From JAWVFM01 sp963823245 (GTDB lineage: Bacteria; Actinomycetota; Thermoleophilia; Solirubrobacterales; 70-9), in NCBI GenBank assembly GCA_963823245.1, contig CAWGKQ010000004.1, forward strand, positions 248,001 to 312,000: a DNA stretch of 64,000 nucleotides, in the 5' to 3' direction. A model generated the notes under the pieces. The model did not search any database and was not told the origin of the DNA. It worked only from the letters and a program-made list of their open reading frames with translations. This document shows, piece by piece, positions 9,102 through 17,567 of this stretch (position 1 is the stretch's first letter; every line of letters starts with the position of its first letter). The position numbers and the translations under genes were made by a program.

Positions 9102-9740
9102 ATGGGAGAAGCCAGCGGCGCCGGGCAGGAGGCCCCGGCATTGGAAGCGCTCAGGGACCTCGTCGAGGCGCTGCCGGCGGTGATCTACCAGGCGGAGCCC
9201 GGCCGCGAGGGGGCGTGGCGGTACGTGAGCGGCCATGTCGAGACGCTGCTCGGGTACGCGGCGCGGGAGTGGATCGAGGACCCCAGTCTCTACGTGCGTT
9301 GCCTCCACCCCGATGATCGCGAGGCCGTGGTGAGGATCGAACAGCGCGAGCTCGAGGCCGCGCGCGGCGGCGACGTCACCGCGGTCAGCGAGTACCGCAT
9401 GGTTCGCCGCGACGGCACGATCGTCGGGGTGCGCGACGAGGCCAAGCTCGCCGGCGATCAGGCAAGCGGGGTCTGGCAGGGCGTCCTCATCGACATCACC
9501 GCGGAACGGGCCCTCACCGACGCCTACGACCACTACCGCAGCCTCGTCGAGAGCCTGCCCGCCTGCCTCTACCGCTCGGAGCCGGGGTCCGCCGGGCGGT
9601 GGAAGTTCCTCTCACCCCAGGTCGAGTCGCTCGTCGGGTACTCGGCCGCCGAGCTGATGTCCGACGCGAGGCTGCGCGCGGGGCGACCCGGGCGGCTTCG
9701 GGTTGTCACGCCGCTCCACGAGGACCCGGACGTTCTCTGA
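9102..9740 (+). CDS. PAS-domain sensor protein, C-terminus apparently truncated
   Basis: Contains a full PAS fold with a PAC extension (about residues 15-140): ALRDLVEALPAVIYQAEPG, VSGHVETLLGYAAREW, CLHPDDREAVV, EYRMVRRDGTIVGVRDEA and GVLIDITAERAL. A second PAS starts at about residue 146 (YRSLVESLPACLYRSEPG, LSPQVESLVGYSAAELM) but stops after about 65 residues, before the HPDD and PAC parts. No effector domain (GGDEF, kinase) follows. The strong hairpin at 9749 lies right after the stop. Either the gene is truncated or degraded, or an indel near 9665-9690 hides the remaining frame. Ligand unknown. Confidence 0.72.
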   Translation: MGEASGAGQEAPALEALRDLVEALPAVIYQAEPGREGAWRYVSGHVETLLGYAAREWIEDPSLYVRCLHPDDREAVVRIEQRELEAARGGDVTAVSEYRMVRRDGTIVGVRDEAKLAGDQASGVWQGVLIDITAERALTDAYDHYRSLVESLPACLYRSEPGSAGRWKFLSPQVESLVGYSAAELMSDARLRAGRPGRLRVVTPLHEDPDVL

Positions 9741-9748
9741 AAATGCGA

Positions 9749-9776
9749 CGAGGGGCCCCGTTGCCGGGGCCCCTCG
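9749..9776. terminator. Strong hairpin terminator between convergent genes
   Basis: A perfect 12-bp stem, CGAGGGGCCCCG, a TTGC loop and CGGGGCCCCTCG, lies between the convergent PAS gene (stop 9740) and the secreted-protein gene (stop 9806). On the minus strand the stem is followed after a few bases by a short T run (CATTTTC), so it probably ends the minus-strand transcript and may act in both directions. Confidence 0.75.
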
Positions 9777-9805
9777 CGATCCGAACCGCTCCGTGAGCTG
9801 GTGAG

Positions 9806-10219
9806 CTAGTTCGTCATCCGGACGCTGGGGCTCGACGCCGCCTTGCAGTCCGGGGTCTTGTTGACGTGGGCGTAGAACTTGCCCTTCATATGGCCGGTGT
9901 TGCCCGTGTTCCACATGACGCCGTCGCCATTGGGCTGGGCGGTGTCGAACCCGATCTTCTGATCGGTGTGCGGGCTCTGCGTCGTGCCGAGCTGCTTCAG
10001 CAGCACGACCTTGCGGCCGTTCGCGCACTTGTTCGTGTGAGGGCTCGAGACGTAGCCGTAGAAGCCGTCGCTCTCGGGGATGATCGTGACCTGGGTCGGG
10101 GCCTGCGAGCTGGCCGAGGCGATCGTGGGGATCGCGGTGCCGGCGCCGAGCGCGGCGATCGCCGCCACGGCGAGGCCACGGGCCCTGAGGCTGATCCTGC
10201 TGCGAGTGCTGTTCGTCAT
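9806..10219 (-). CDS. Small secreted protein of unknown function
   Basis: About 137 residues. The start MTNSTRSR is chosen because it is preceded by AAAGGAGA at proper distance; an ATG nine codons upstream has no such site. A Tat-like or Sec signal (RGLAVAAIAALGAGTAIPTIASAS, about residues 14-37) is followed by a small mature domain with VTIIPESDGFYGYVSSPHTN and two cysteines (TNKCANGRKV, KTPDCKAA) that could form a disulfide. Repeated hits of VSSPHTNKCANGRKVVLL-like text occur in actinobacterial secreted proteins, but I cannot assign a function. Confidence 0.7.
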   Translation of the reverse strand: MTNSTRSRISLRARGLAVAAIAALGAGTAIPTIASASSQAPTQVTIIPESDGFYGYVSSPHTNKCANGRKVVLLKQLGTTQSPHTDQKIGFDTAQPNGDGVMWNTGNTGHMKGKFYAHVNKTPDCKAASSPSVRMTN

Positions 10220-10366
10220 CGGGTTCTCCTTTGCGTTCGGGTTCAACTTGCTGATGGGTCAACCATCGAGGAGAACCGCCCGGCTCGCCAGGGGCCCACG
10301 GAGGGAACCTCGCCAGCCCGGGGGGTGGTCATCTTCATCCCTTGGGCTGGGAAGATCTCCGCCCGA

Positions 10367-10774
10367 GTGTTCGAGTCACTCGACTTTCTCTACCTGCCGA
10401 GCACGGACGTGGCGCGCGACCTGGGCTTCTGCCGCGACGTCCTGGGGGGTGAGGTCGTCTTCGCGATCGAGGCCTTCGGGACCCGCGTCGCCGAGGTCCG
10501 CCTCGCCTCGGACTCGCCGCATGTCCTCCTCGCCGGGCACATGGAGGGCGAGGCGCCCGTGCTCGTGCATCGCGTCGCGGACCTCGAGGGGTCGATCGCG
10601 CTGCTCGCCGAGCGCGGCTTCGAGGTCAGCGCCAGATTCGACATTCCGCCGGGCCCGTGCGCGGAGCTCGGCACGCCGGGGGGTCAGCGGCTTGCGCTCT
10701 ACGAGGCGACGCGCCCGGAGGTGTACGAGCGATTCCCCGGCCGGATGGACTTCGAGCCCGAGCCCTGGGTCTAG
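10367..10774 (+). CDS. VOC-family (glyoxalase/bleomycin resistance) protein
   Basis: About 135 residues with two beta-alpha-beta-beta-beta modules of the vicinal-oxygen-chelate fold: FESLDFLYLPSTDVARDLGFCRDVLGGEVVF, then VLVHRVADLEGSIALLAERGFEV and GGQRLALYE. GTG at 10367 was chosen because VOC proteins start just before the first strand; GTG at 10325 would add 14 residues and is possible. Family members bind a metal in the barrel and act on small electrophiles or bind drugs. Substrate unknown. The stop overlaps the stop of the convergent membrane gene. Confidence 0.8.
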   Translation: MFESLDFLYLPSTDVARDLGFCRDVLGGEVVFAIEAFGTRVAEVRLASDSPHVLLAGHMEGEAPVLVHRVADLEGSIALLAERGFEVSARFDIPPGPCAELGTPGGQRLALYEATRPEVYERFPGRMDFEPEPWV

Positions 10775-11688
10775 GCCGCCAGCGCCGGCACCGCCGGGCG
10801 CATGCGGTCGACTATCGCCCATCCCGCGAAGCAGAGCGTGCCGATCACCCCGGTCATCGTGAGGAGCGCGCCGGCAGCCGCCGCCGCGGCGACGCCGTTC
10901 GCCCCGAGGATCAGGACGGTGGTCGCAGCGCCGGCACCCGGGCCGAGAGGCAGGAGGCCGACGACCGCCATCGCGATCAGGAGCGCCACTGAGTCGAGGA
11001 CGGAGACGTCGACTCCGACCGCTCCGAGCAGGAACCAGTTCCGCAGCACCTGGATCGACACGGCGAGGACGACGAGCGCGACGATGCGGCTGCGGCCCTC
11101 GAGGCCGCGCAGCACGGCAAGCCCGCGCCACGCGCCGTGGCGATGGTCACGCGCGATCGACCGGGCTCCGAGGAAGATGCCGGCCATCGCGGCAATCGCG
11201 ATCGCGGGCGCCCACCACGGCACTCCGAGCGGGGCCACGAGCGTGAACGACATGAGGGCGGCGAGCGCCCCTTCGACGATGATGATCGGAAGCTCGGCGG
11301 CGACGAGGACCGAGGCCGGAGGGCTGTCGCTCGGCGCCGAGCGTCGCAGCGCGCCGATTCGGACCGCCAGGCCGAACTGGGCGTTGAAGAGGTTGCCGAG
11401 GTAGCCGACGCTCGCGGCGCGGTAGAGGCGACGGCGACCGACGGTCCCGCCCGCCGCGGCTACGCAGACGTTCCAGGCCTCGCTGCGCGCGACGAGCCAG
11501 ACGAGGTGGAGCACCGCCGCCACCGCGAGCATCCAGATCGGCGCGGTCCCGAGCGCCGCGGTGAAGTCACCCTGCTTGCCTGCGAGGCCGATCGCCAGGG
11601 CTCCGGCGACCAGCAGGCTCCCGGCCGCCGTGACGGCCGTTGGATGTCCTCGCAGCCAGCGGCGGGCTGCGCGGACGCGGCTACGCAC
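10771..11688 (-). CDS. Flippase-like integral membrane protein (LPG_synthase_TM/UPF0104 family)
   Basis: A 305-residue protein with about eight membrane helices (AVTAAGSLLVAGALAIGLA, PIWMLAVAAVLHLVWLVA, SVALLIAMAVVGLLPLGPG, GVIGTLCFAGWAIVDRM) and the YLGNLFNAQFGLAVRIGALRR motif of the family related to the membrane domain of lysylphosphatidylglycerol synthase and to AglD. Members are thought to move or present lipid-linked molecules, with no catalytic domain here. The N-terminus overlaps the upstream MpsC-like gene by 8 bp, suggesting co-translation. Confidence 0.8.
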   Translation of the reverse strand: MRSRVRAARRWLRGHPTAVTAAGSLLVAGALAIGLAGKQGDFTAALGTAPIWMLAVAAVLHLVWLVARSEAWNVCVAAAGGTVGRRRLYRAASVGYLGNLFNAQFGLAVRIGALRRSAPSDSPPASVLVAAELPIIIVEGALAALMSFTLVAPLGVPWWAPAIAIAAMAGIFLGARSIARDHRHGAWRGLAVLRGLEGRSRIVALVVLAVSIQVLRNWFLLGAVGVDVSVLDSVALLIAMAVVGLLPLGPGAGAATTVLILGANGVAAAAAAGALLTMTGVIGTLCFAGWAIVDRMRPAVPALAA

Positions 11689-12043
11689 GCGGCGGCAATT
11701 CGAGGATGAAGAGCTCGGTGGCGACGTCGGTCTTCGCGTCGTGCTTGCTGACGAACGCCATGACCTTGCGCCTCGTGGCCCGCGTGACCGCGTGAATGGC
11801 GTCGGAGCGGAAGGTCGCGGCTGTCAGCTTCCGGGACTCGCCGTCGTGGTCCGCGGCGGCCGCCGCCATCCCCTCGTCGAACTGCCGCGATGCTCCCTTG
11901 AGCACGCACGTGACGTGCGTCCCCTTGATCTGCGTCTCGATGTCGGCGGGACGCTCGCCGGCGTAGTTCCTCCACACGGACGCGAACGAGCTGCTGACAT
12001 CGCCCCGCACCCCCGCTGGATGTGCAACCTCGGCGTCGGACAT
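11681..12043 (-). CDS. DUF2294/MpsC-like small protein
   Basis: A 120-residue soluble protein. The start ATG at 12043 is preceded by AGGAGAGG. The layout, with FASVWRNYAGERPADIETQIKG at the N-terminal side, a central HVTCVLKGASRQFDEGM, and ATRRKVMAFVSKHDAKTDVATELFILE at the end, matches the DUF2294 (MpsC) pattern of a GxGP-like loop followed by an R..V.AF.S....D...E.F.L block. Some MpsC relatives have been linked to a sodium-dependent membrane potential system, but this is not established here. Overlaps the following membrane gene. Confidence 0.6.
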   Translation of the reverse strand: MSDAEVAHPAGVRGDVSSSFASVWRNYAGERPADIETQIKGTHVTCVLKGASRQFDEGMAAAAADHDGESRKLTAATFRSDAIHAVTRATRRKVMAFVSKHDAKTDVATELFILELPPRA

Positions 12044-12309
12044 GCCGACCTCTCCTTCTGGTCCCACTCGTCAAATGTGCTCGAAGGGCGGAGAGGGACC
12101 GAAGGACCCAGCGGGCAACTCATTGGAGGGTACCGCGTCGATTGGCCCCGGCGCGCGGGTTCCCAGCTGCGCTACGCGTTCAGAAGAGCCGGTACGCGCT
12201 CGAGATGAAGAAGCCGTGGCCCGTGGCGGGCGCGGTGCGTTTCGATTCGGCCCGAGAATCGGCGCGATCGACGCGCCACACGTGAGCTGCCCGCTGCCAG
12301 CTTCGCGGC

Positions 12310-13145
12310 ATGTCAGGCGAGGCCGGCTGGGGAACCGAGAGCGGACAGGGAACGCTCGAATGGGTCGGTGTAGTCGCGCTCTTCGCCACGCTCTTGGTCG
12401 TGCTCGCGGCGGTCGGGCATTCGGGTGCCCGGGGACGAGCGTGGCGGAGGCGATCGTCGCGAAGCTCGAGTGCGCTCGGGGAGCGCTCGACGTGCGCCGA
12501 CGGGGCCGCCGAGGCGAGCCGGCGGTCGCGTTTGTCCACGTCGTCGACTGCCGTCGTCCGCATGCCCTTATCGCGCCCGGGATCGGCTGCAACGGCCGGG
12601 GGTTGATGAACGGCGGCCATTACCCCGAGCGCGGCGGCTCAATCACCGGCCACCTGTATGCATCCAGTACTGGCTCAAATACGAGAACTCGACCAGCCTG
12701 CGCGACCTCCCGGGAGACATCGGCTACCAGGAGGACGACTGGGAGAGCTACATGGTCCGCATCGACCGCGACGGCGGTGTCCTTTCCCGGGCAAGCTCGC
12801 ACAACGGCTACAACTACGACGGCGGCGTCGGGAGCTGGCCGTTCGACGCGGGCCTCTTCCATCGCGCCGCATGGAGGCCCCGCAAGGGGCCGAACCTTTG
12901 TCTCCGGGGGGAGCCACGCGGGTCACGTGCACGAGGGCGGCACGCCGAACGCGGTAGGTGGCCGCCTCGTCGGCGACTCGCCGCTGCCCACCGCCGGCGA
13001 GGCGCCGCGCCGATGGACACCGGCCTCCCACCTGCGCCTGATCCCGATCGAGACCCTCGGCCCGAGGGCGCTCGCAACCCGCTTCGCCATCACCCCGCCA
13101 TGGCTGAAGATCGTCTACAGCGACCCGGAGTGGGAGGGGACGTAG
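12310..13145 (+). CDS. Secreted/membrane hypothetical protein with pilin-like N-terminus, several frameshifts
   Basis: The first frame starts MSGEAGWGTESGQGTLEWVG with a hydrophobic helix (VVALFATLLVVLAAV), like class III/Flp-type pilins and TadE-like proteins. After about 12425 the frame changes. One frame carries AVAFVHVVDC, another PVCIQYWLKYENSTSLRDL followed by GYQEDDWESYMVRIDRDGG and SHNGYNYDGG, and the third ends with TFVSGGSHAGHVHEGG and LATRFAITPPWLKIVYSDPE. These pieces read as one protein. The QYW...DDWE...SH pattern resembles Vps62/NPP1-like beta-sandwich proteins, which is only a weak lead. At least three indels are needed. The 266 bp before the gene hold no other gene that I can support. 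Confidence 0.5.
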
Positions 13146-13149
13146 GCCC

Positions 13150-13607
13150 CTAGTAGGCGTCTCTCCGTCCGCCACGCGACGCAGCAGATCGCGGAAGGTG
13201 GCGAGCTCCTCCGTGGTCAGGCCGCGGAAGCTCGGCCGGCGTGCGGCTACGCACGCGGCGAGCCGTCGTCGAGTTGCGTGGCCCTGACGGGTCAGCGAGA
13301 CGAGCCGCTTGCGGCGATCGTCCGCCGCCTCCTCGCGGCGAAGCAGGCCCCGCCGCTCGAGCCTCGTCACCAGGGTCGAGGTGTTTGCCGGGTCGACGTC
13401 GAGCGCCCGCGCGAGAGCGTTCGTTTGCAGCGAGCCGCGAGCGCCGAGCAGCCACAGGGCCTGCGTCTCGCCAGGGGTCAACTCGAGCTCGGAGCCGCAC
13501 CCCAGAAGCGCGGCGCGAAGCTCTCGCACGAGTGGCCCCATCAGGAGGGCGATCTCGTTCCCGATCTGCTCGCGCCTGGATCCGTCCTGTTTGCTCACCT
13601 GAGACAT
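13150..13607 (-). CDS. MarR-family transcriptional regulator
   Basis: About 150 residues. The winged helix-turn-helix is clear: LTPGETQALWLLGARGSLQTNALARALDVDPANTSTLVTRLERRGLLRREEAADDRRKRLVSLTRQG. The basic DDRRKR wing is diagnostic for MarR. ATG at 13607. The frame stays open far beyond the expected end, while the neighbouring frame stops at 13150 (RRDAY), so a one-base error near 13165 is likely and the end is approximate. Divergent from a 26-codon membrane-peptide gene starting 60 bp away, the obvious candidate for its control. Confidence 0.82.
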
Positions 13608-13628
13608 CTATAAAACTACCTGTTATTC

Positions 13629-13634
13629 TATAAT
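13629..13634 (+). promoter_or_regulatory. Consensus -10 element (TATAAT)
   Basis: A perfect TATAAT lies in an AT-rich island (13608-13640) that stands out from the GC-rich surroundings. It is 33 bp before the GTG of the 26-codon gene and between that gene and divergent marR. No convincing -35 hexamer is present at 17 bp. Two TCTATA copies (13607-13612 and 13627-13632) flank the core and could be part of a MarR operator. Confidence 0.5.
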
Positions 13635-13667
13635 GAATACCGGACGGCGAAGAAAGGAGACGAGGCA

Positions 13668-13748
13668 GTGGATCCGATTGGAATGATCATCGTTGGGGCC
13701 ATCATCATCGTGCGCATCGGATGGCGTTTCGTGCGCCCCGCGAAGTGA
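13668..13748 (+). CDS. 26-residue hydrophobic peptide
   Basis: GTG start with a strong AGAAAGGAGA site 7 bp upstream, and TGA stop at 13746. The product begins MDPIGMIIVGAIIIVRIGW and ends in a basic tail (RFVRPAK), so it looks like a single membrane segment with cytoplasmic positive charges. It sits opposite the MarR gene and behind a consensus -10 element. I cannot assign a function. Small membrane peptides next to regulators are often stress-induced. Too short for conventional gene finding, so the support is the ribosome site, the promoter-like element and the amphipathic sense of the peptide. Confidence 0.5.
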   Translation: MDPIGMIIVGAIIIVRIGWRFVRPAK

Positions 13749-13754
13749 TCGGAG

Positions 13755-14516
13755 CCGGCGTGGCGCTTGAGGATCGCGCCGTGCCCGCTCCCAAGCCGAT
13801 CTTCGCGCACGAGCGACCTCGGCTTCCAGGTCGAGACCCGCTCTGGAGCGGCTTCTGGACGGCACGGCATCGAGTGCCCCCTATCGCGACATGGCGAAGC
13901 TGACGCGCGACCTGAAGGTCGAGCCGGTCTCGTTCGCCTATCTGCCGCGGCGACTACTCTACCTTCGTGAGGCGGAGACTATGCCCCCTCGCGAGCGCGT
14001 GTATGCGGCCGGTGGATCGTCGACTTCGCCAGTCTGCTCGTGGTGTCCGCCGACGGCGACGTCGCGATCCTCGACGACTCGGGGCCGCAAGCTCGGGTAC
14101 GCGCACCGCTACTGCACCTCGAGCTACTTCGCGCCGGCGATCCTGCTCTACGAGCACAGCCTCGACATCGACGACCTGTTCTCCGAGCTGGTTCAGTCCG
14201 CCCTACAGGGTGCAGATCGACGCCGTCGACTCCGGTCGCGTCGACGCGACGATGGTCGAGGAGGACGTTGGCGGAAGGAGGCGAACGCGCGACACCCGGT
14301 GATCGGCGGCGGACGGCCTGCCGACGCCGCGCTGATCGTCTCGGGAGGCCGACGAGACGTTCGCTCAGGACTCCCGAGCTGGCTCTCGCGCCGCCCGGAA
14401 CGACGGCGACACGCTCTTCGCCGGATTCGTCCCCTACGAGCGAAGCGGGTGGAGGGCTTCTACGGTCTCGCGAGCCGGGCTGGCGAGGTGCTCGAGCGCC
14501 ACGCCGATCACGGTAG
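13755..14516 (+). CDS. PhnD-like phosphate/phosphonate-type substrate-binding protein, several frameshifts
   Basis: Pieces in three frames join to one protein. They are GFQVETRS, ERLLDGTASSAPYRDMAKL, TRDLKVEPVSFAYLP, RWIVDFASLLVVSADGDVA, YCTSSYFAPAILLYEHSLDI, YRVQIDAVDSGRVDATMV, and FAGFVPYERSGVEGFYGLA. The order, with the CTSS...APAILL ligand loop, then an Asp-Ala-V-SGR-DA-M block, is that of the PhnD/SsuA-type periplasmic binding fold. At least four indels break it. Start and stop are approximate. No permease or ATPase gene is adjacent, so it may not be part of a complete transporter here. Confidence 0.5.
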
Positions 14517-14525
14517 GCTGGCCCC

Positions 14526-15447
14526 GTGCGGGCAAGGAGGTCGACGCGCGCGGGCTCGTCGTTGCAGCGCGTGCGCGCTCGCGCCGTTCTGGCCGGGAAC
14601 GCCGCGGCGCTTTCCCCGGCCGCGACGGCGGATCTCTTCGAGCCGGGCGACCACCGGGATCCCGTGCGTGGCCTCGATGCAGCACGACGGCACCGACCGC
14701 ACCCGCTCGTGGGCGGCCAGGACCTCGGTCTCCGCCAACAGCCAGCTCGTCGCCTTCACCGCGGCGGCGACGTCTGGATCGCCACGCGCGACGGCGGATT
14801 CCAGCGCCAGTCACCGACACGGACGTCGTCGAGCGCTCGCCGGCTTCTCGCCCAACGGGCGCAGCATCGTGTTCGCCACCGAGATCACGCAGCCGGACCG
14901 AGGAGGCGGGGAGAGGGGCAACATCGTCCGGATCCAGACCGACGGCACGGACCGCAGGAAGCTCACCACACCGGCATCGTCGTCGCGCGACCCGTCGTTC
15001 TCGCCCGACGGAACAAGATCGTCTTCGAGCGCACGGGCTCCGACGCCACGCCGCAGATCTGGAAGATGGCCTCGACGGCTCGGACCTCACCCGCTCACCG
15101 ACAACCCCAGTTCGGCAGCCAGTCGCCGGCTGGTCGCCGAACGGCGAGCGGATCGCTTCGAGCGCTCCGACGGCAGCGCGTCCAGATCTACACATCGGAT
15201 CGGGCGGGGCGGCCTCAGGCAGACCACGAATTTCAAGGACCGCAACAGCGCACCCCGGCCTGGTCGCCGAGCGGGGACCGGATCGTCCTCTTCCAGAACC
15301 TCCTCGGGAGAGGCCCCGTCGGGCATCTTCGTGATGGGGCGCGACGGCAGCAACCTCCGGCGGCTGACGTCGAAGCGGCCCGGCGGTCAGGATCCGGCTT
15401 CCTTCAACCCGTTCTGGGCCCCCGTGGCCACGACGCCGGGCGCCTGA
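14526..15447 (+). CDS. TolB-like PD40 beta-propeller protein, several frameshifts
   Basis: GTG start with a basic, Ala-rich signal-like N-terminus. Downstream, pieces in three frames give repeated PD40 blades: FSPNGRSIVFATEITQPDRG, VRIQTDGTDRRKLT, FSPDGNKIVFER in corrected frame, WSPNGERIAFERSDGS, WSPSGDRIVLFQNLLG, GIFVMGRDGSNLRRLT. These WSPDG...I.F / G.NL..LT repeats define TolB-like six-blade propellers. Such secreted propellers act as binding scaffolds; in E. coli TolB links to Pal, but free-standing actinobacterial ones have no defined role. At least four indels. Stop TGA at 15445. Confidence 0.7.
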
Positions 15448-15487
15448 CGGCGCGAAGCCGAGTACCTTGCCAGCCGCCTCGGCCCGT

Positions 15488-16256
15488 CTAGCGCGGCGCC
15501 ATCCGCAGGGCGCCGTCGAGCCTGATCGTCTCGCCGTTCAGCATCGGGTTCTCGACGATGTGGCGGACGAGCGCCGCGTACTCGTCGGGCTCGCCGAGGC
15601 GTGACGGGAACGGCATCGTGGCGCCGAGGGCATCTCGCGCCTCCTGCGGGCAGCGCGCCGAGGAGCGGCGTGTCGAAGAGGCCCGGCGCGATCGTGACCA
15701 CGCGGATGCCGCGGCTCGCCATGTCGCGCGCCGCAGGGAGCGTGAGGCCGACGATGCCTCCCTTCGACGCCGAGTAGGCGACCTGGCCGATCTGGCCATC
15801 GAAGGCCGCGATCGAGGCCGTGTTGACGCACACGCCTCGCTCGCCTCCGTCGTCCGGTTCGTTCCCGTTCATCGACGCTGCCGCGAGCCGCAACACGTTG
15901 AACGTGCCGATCAGGTTCACCTGGACGACGTTCGAGAAGAGCTGGAGGTCGTGCGGCCCGTCCTTCGACGCCGTGCGCTGCGCCCACCCGATCCCGGCGC
16001 AGCAGACGGAAATGCGAAGGCCTCCATCGGCCTCGGCGGCGGCGTCGACGGCCGCCGACACCTGGTCGGCGTCGGTGACGTTCACCTCGACGAACCGCGC
16101 GCGCTCGCCGAGCTCGCCGACCAGGGTGTTGCCCTTCTCGGCGTTGAGGTCGGCGACCACCACCGACGCCCCCGCGCCGTGAAGGGCCCGCGCCGTGGCC
16201 GCGCCGAGGCCCGACGCGCCGCCGGCGACGAGAGCTGAGGCTCCATCGACCTTCAT
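15488..16256 (-). CDS. SDR-family oxidoreductase (3-hydroxyacyl-CoA dehydrogenase type II-like), one frameshift
   Basis: The N-terminal Rossmann motif ALVAGGASGLGAATARAL (TGxxxGxG variant), the adenine-binding DLNAE, the active-site Ser in VNTASIAAFDGQIGQ, and the catalytic YSASK are all present. The GLFDTPLLGALP segment matches HSD17B10-like short-chain 3-hydroxyacyl-CoA dehydrogenases. At about 15640 the frame shifts and the C-terminus continues as MPFPSRLGEPDEYAALV to ALRMAPR, the usual end of the family, with the stop at 15488. Start ATG at 16256, 57 bp from divergent egtB. Confidence 0.85.
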
Positions 16257-16312
16257 CGGGCGCGGAATCTATTCCTTCACGACTCGCGCGCGCCGGCGGG
16301 TAGCCTTCTGGC

Positions 16313-17567
16313 ATCACGCTGGCCGCCGCCACCAGCAGGGATGGGATCGCCGCGCGACTTGCCGAGGCACGCGAGCGAACGCTGATGCTCGTCGAGCCCC
16401 TGGCGGACGAGCAGCTGAATCGCGCCTACTCGCCGATCCTGAGCCCGCTCGCCTGGGACCTCGGCCACATCGCGAACTTCGAGGAGCTCTGGCTGGTGCA
16501 GACCGTCGGCGGGCGGGAGCCGATGCACGGCGAGCTCGGCCGCTTCTACGACGCGATCGAGAACCCGCGGCGCACCCGCAACGAGCTTCCGATCCTCCGC
16601 GGCGACGAGCTGCGCTCCTACATGGACGAGGTGCGCGCAGCGCTCGCTCGACGTGCTCGGACGGGATCGACCTCGAGAGCTCCGATGACCCGCTGCTTCG
16701 CGACGGCTTCGTCTACGAGCTTCTGATCGCCCACGAGCACCAGCACAACGAGACGATGCTTCAGCTCCTCCAGATGGTCGAGAGCTACGAGCCGGCCGAG
16801 CGCGACACCGGCCCGGGCGCCGAGCCCGTGGCCGAGGGCCCGGAGATGGTCGACGTGGCGGGCGGCGAGGTGGAGATCGGCGCCGTCCCCGCGGCTTCGC
16901 CTACGACAATGAGCGCCCGCGCCATGCGGTCGAGCTGGCGCCGTTCCTAATCGACCGCGTCCCGGTCACCAACGCGGCGTTCGCCGGCTTCATCGCCGAC
17001 ACCGGTGCCGAGCCGCCGCTCTACTGGGAGCCCGACGGCGACGGCGGGTGGGTGAGGGCGGCGATGGGGGAGAGGGTCGCGCTCGACCCCGCCTTGCCGG
17101 TCGTCCACGTCGACTACGGTCAGGCCGAGGCCTACGCGCGGTGGGCCGGCAAGCGGCTTCCCACCGAGCTCGAGTGGGAGGCGGCGGCCGCCGGCGCGGA
17201 CCGCGATCGCGCCAACCTCGACCACCTCGCGTTCGGCTGCGCGCCCGCCGGCGCCTACGCGGACGCGGCCTCGGCCTGCGGCGCCGTGCAGATGCTGGGG
17301 GACGTGTGGGAGTGGACGTCGTCGGACTTCACCGCCTATCCCGGGTTCGAGGCCTTCCCCTATCCCGAGTACTCGGAGGTGTTCTTCGGGATCGACCTAC
17401 AAGGTGCTGCGCGGCGGCGCCTGGGCGACGCGGCGAAACGTCATCCGCACGAGCTTCCGCAACTGGGACCTGCCCGAGCGCCGCCAGATCTTCGCCGGCG
17501 TCCGATGCGCGAGGGACGCAGTGAAACGAACCAACCGCCGAGCGAGACACGTAGAGCAGAGACGTGA
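16313..17567 (+). CDS. egtB: Ergothioneine biosynthesis protein EgtB (hercynine oxygenase), frameshifted
   Basis: EgtB is the non-heme iron sulfoxide synthase joining hercynine to a thiol. The N-terminal DinB-like part has SPLAWDLGHIANFEELWLVQ (first metal His), then LLIAHEHQHNETMLQLLQ with the HxxxE/H pair of the iron site. The C-terminal sulfatase-modifying-factor-like part has APFLIDRVPVTNAAFAGFI, WAGKRLPTELEWEAAAAG, MLGDVWEWTSSDF and VLRGGAWATRRNVIRTSFRN. Parts lie in three frames with changes near 16645, 16890 and 17395. No canonical start is seen before LAAATSRDG; ATG 16385 is the first in frame but would cut the first helix. GTGA overlap with egtD suggests coupling. Confidence 0.88.
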
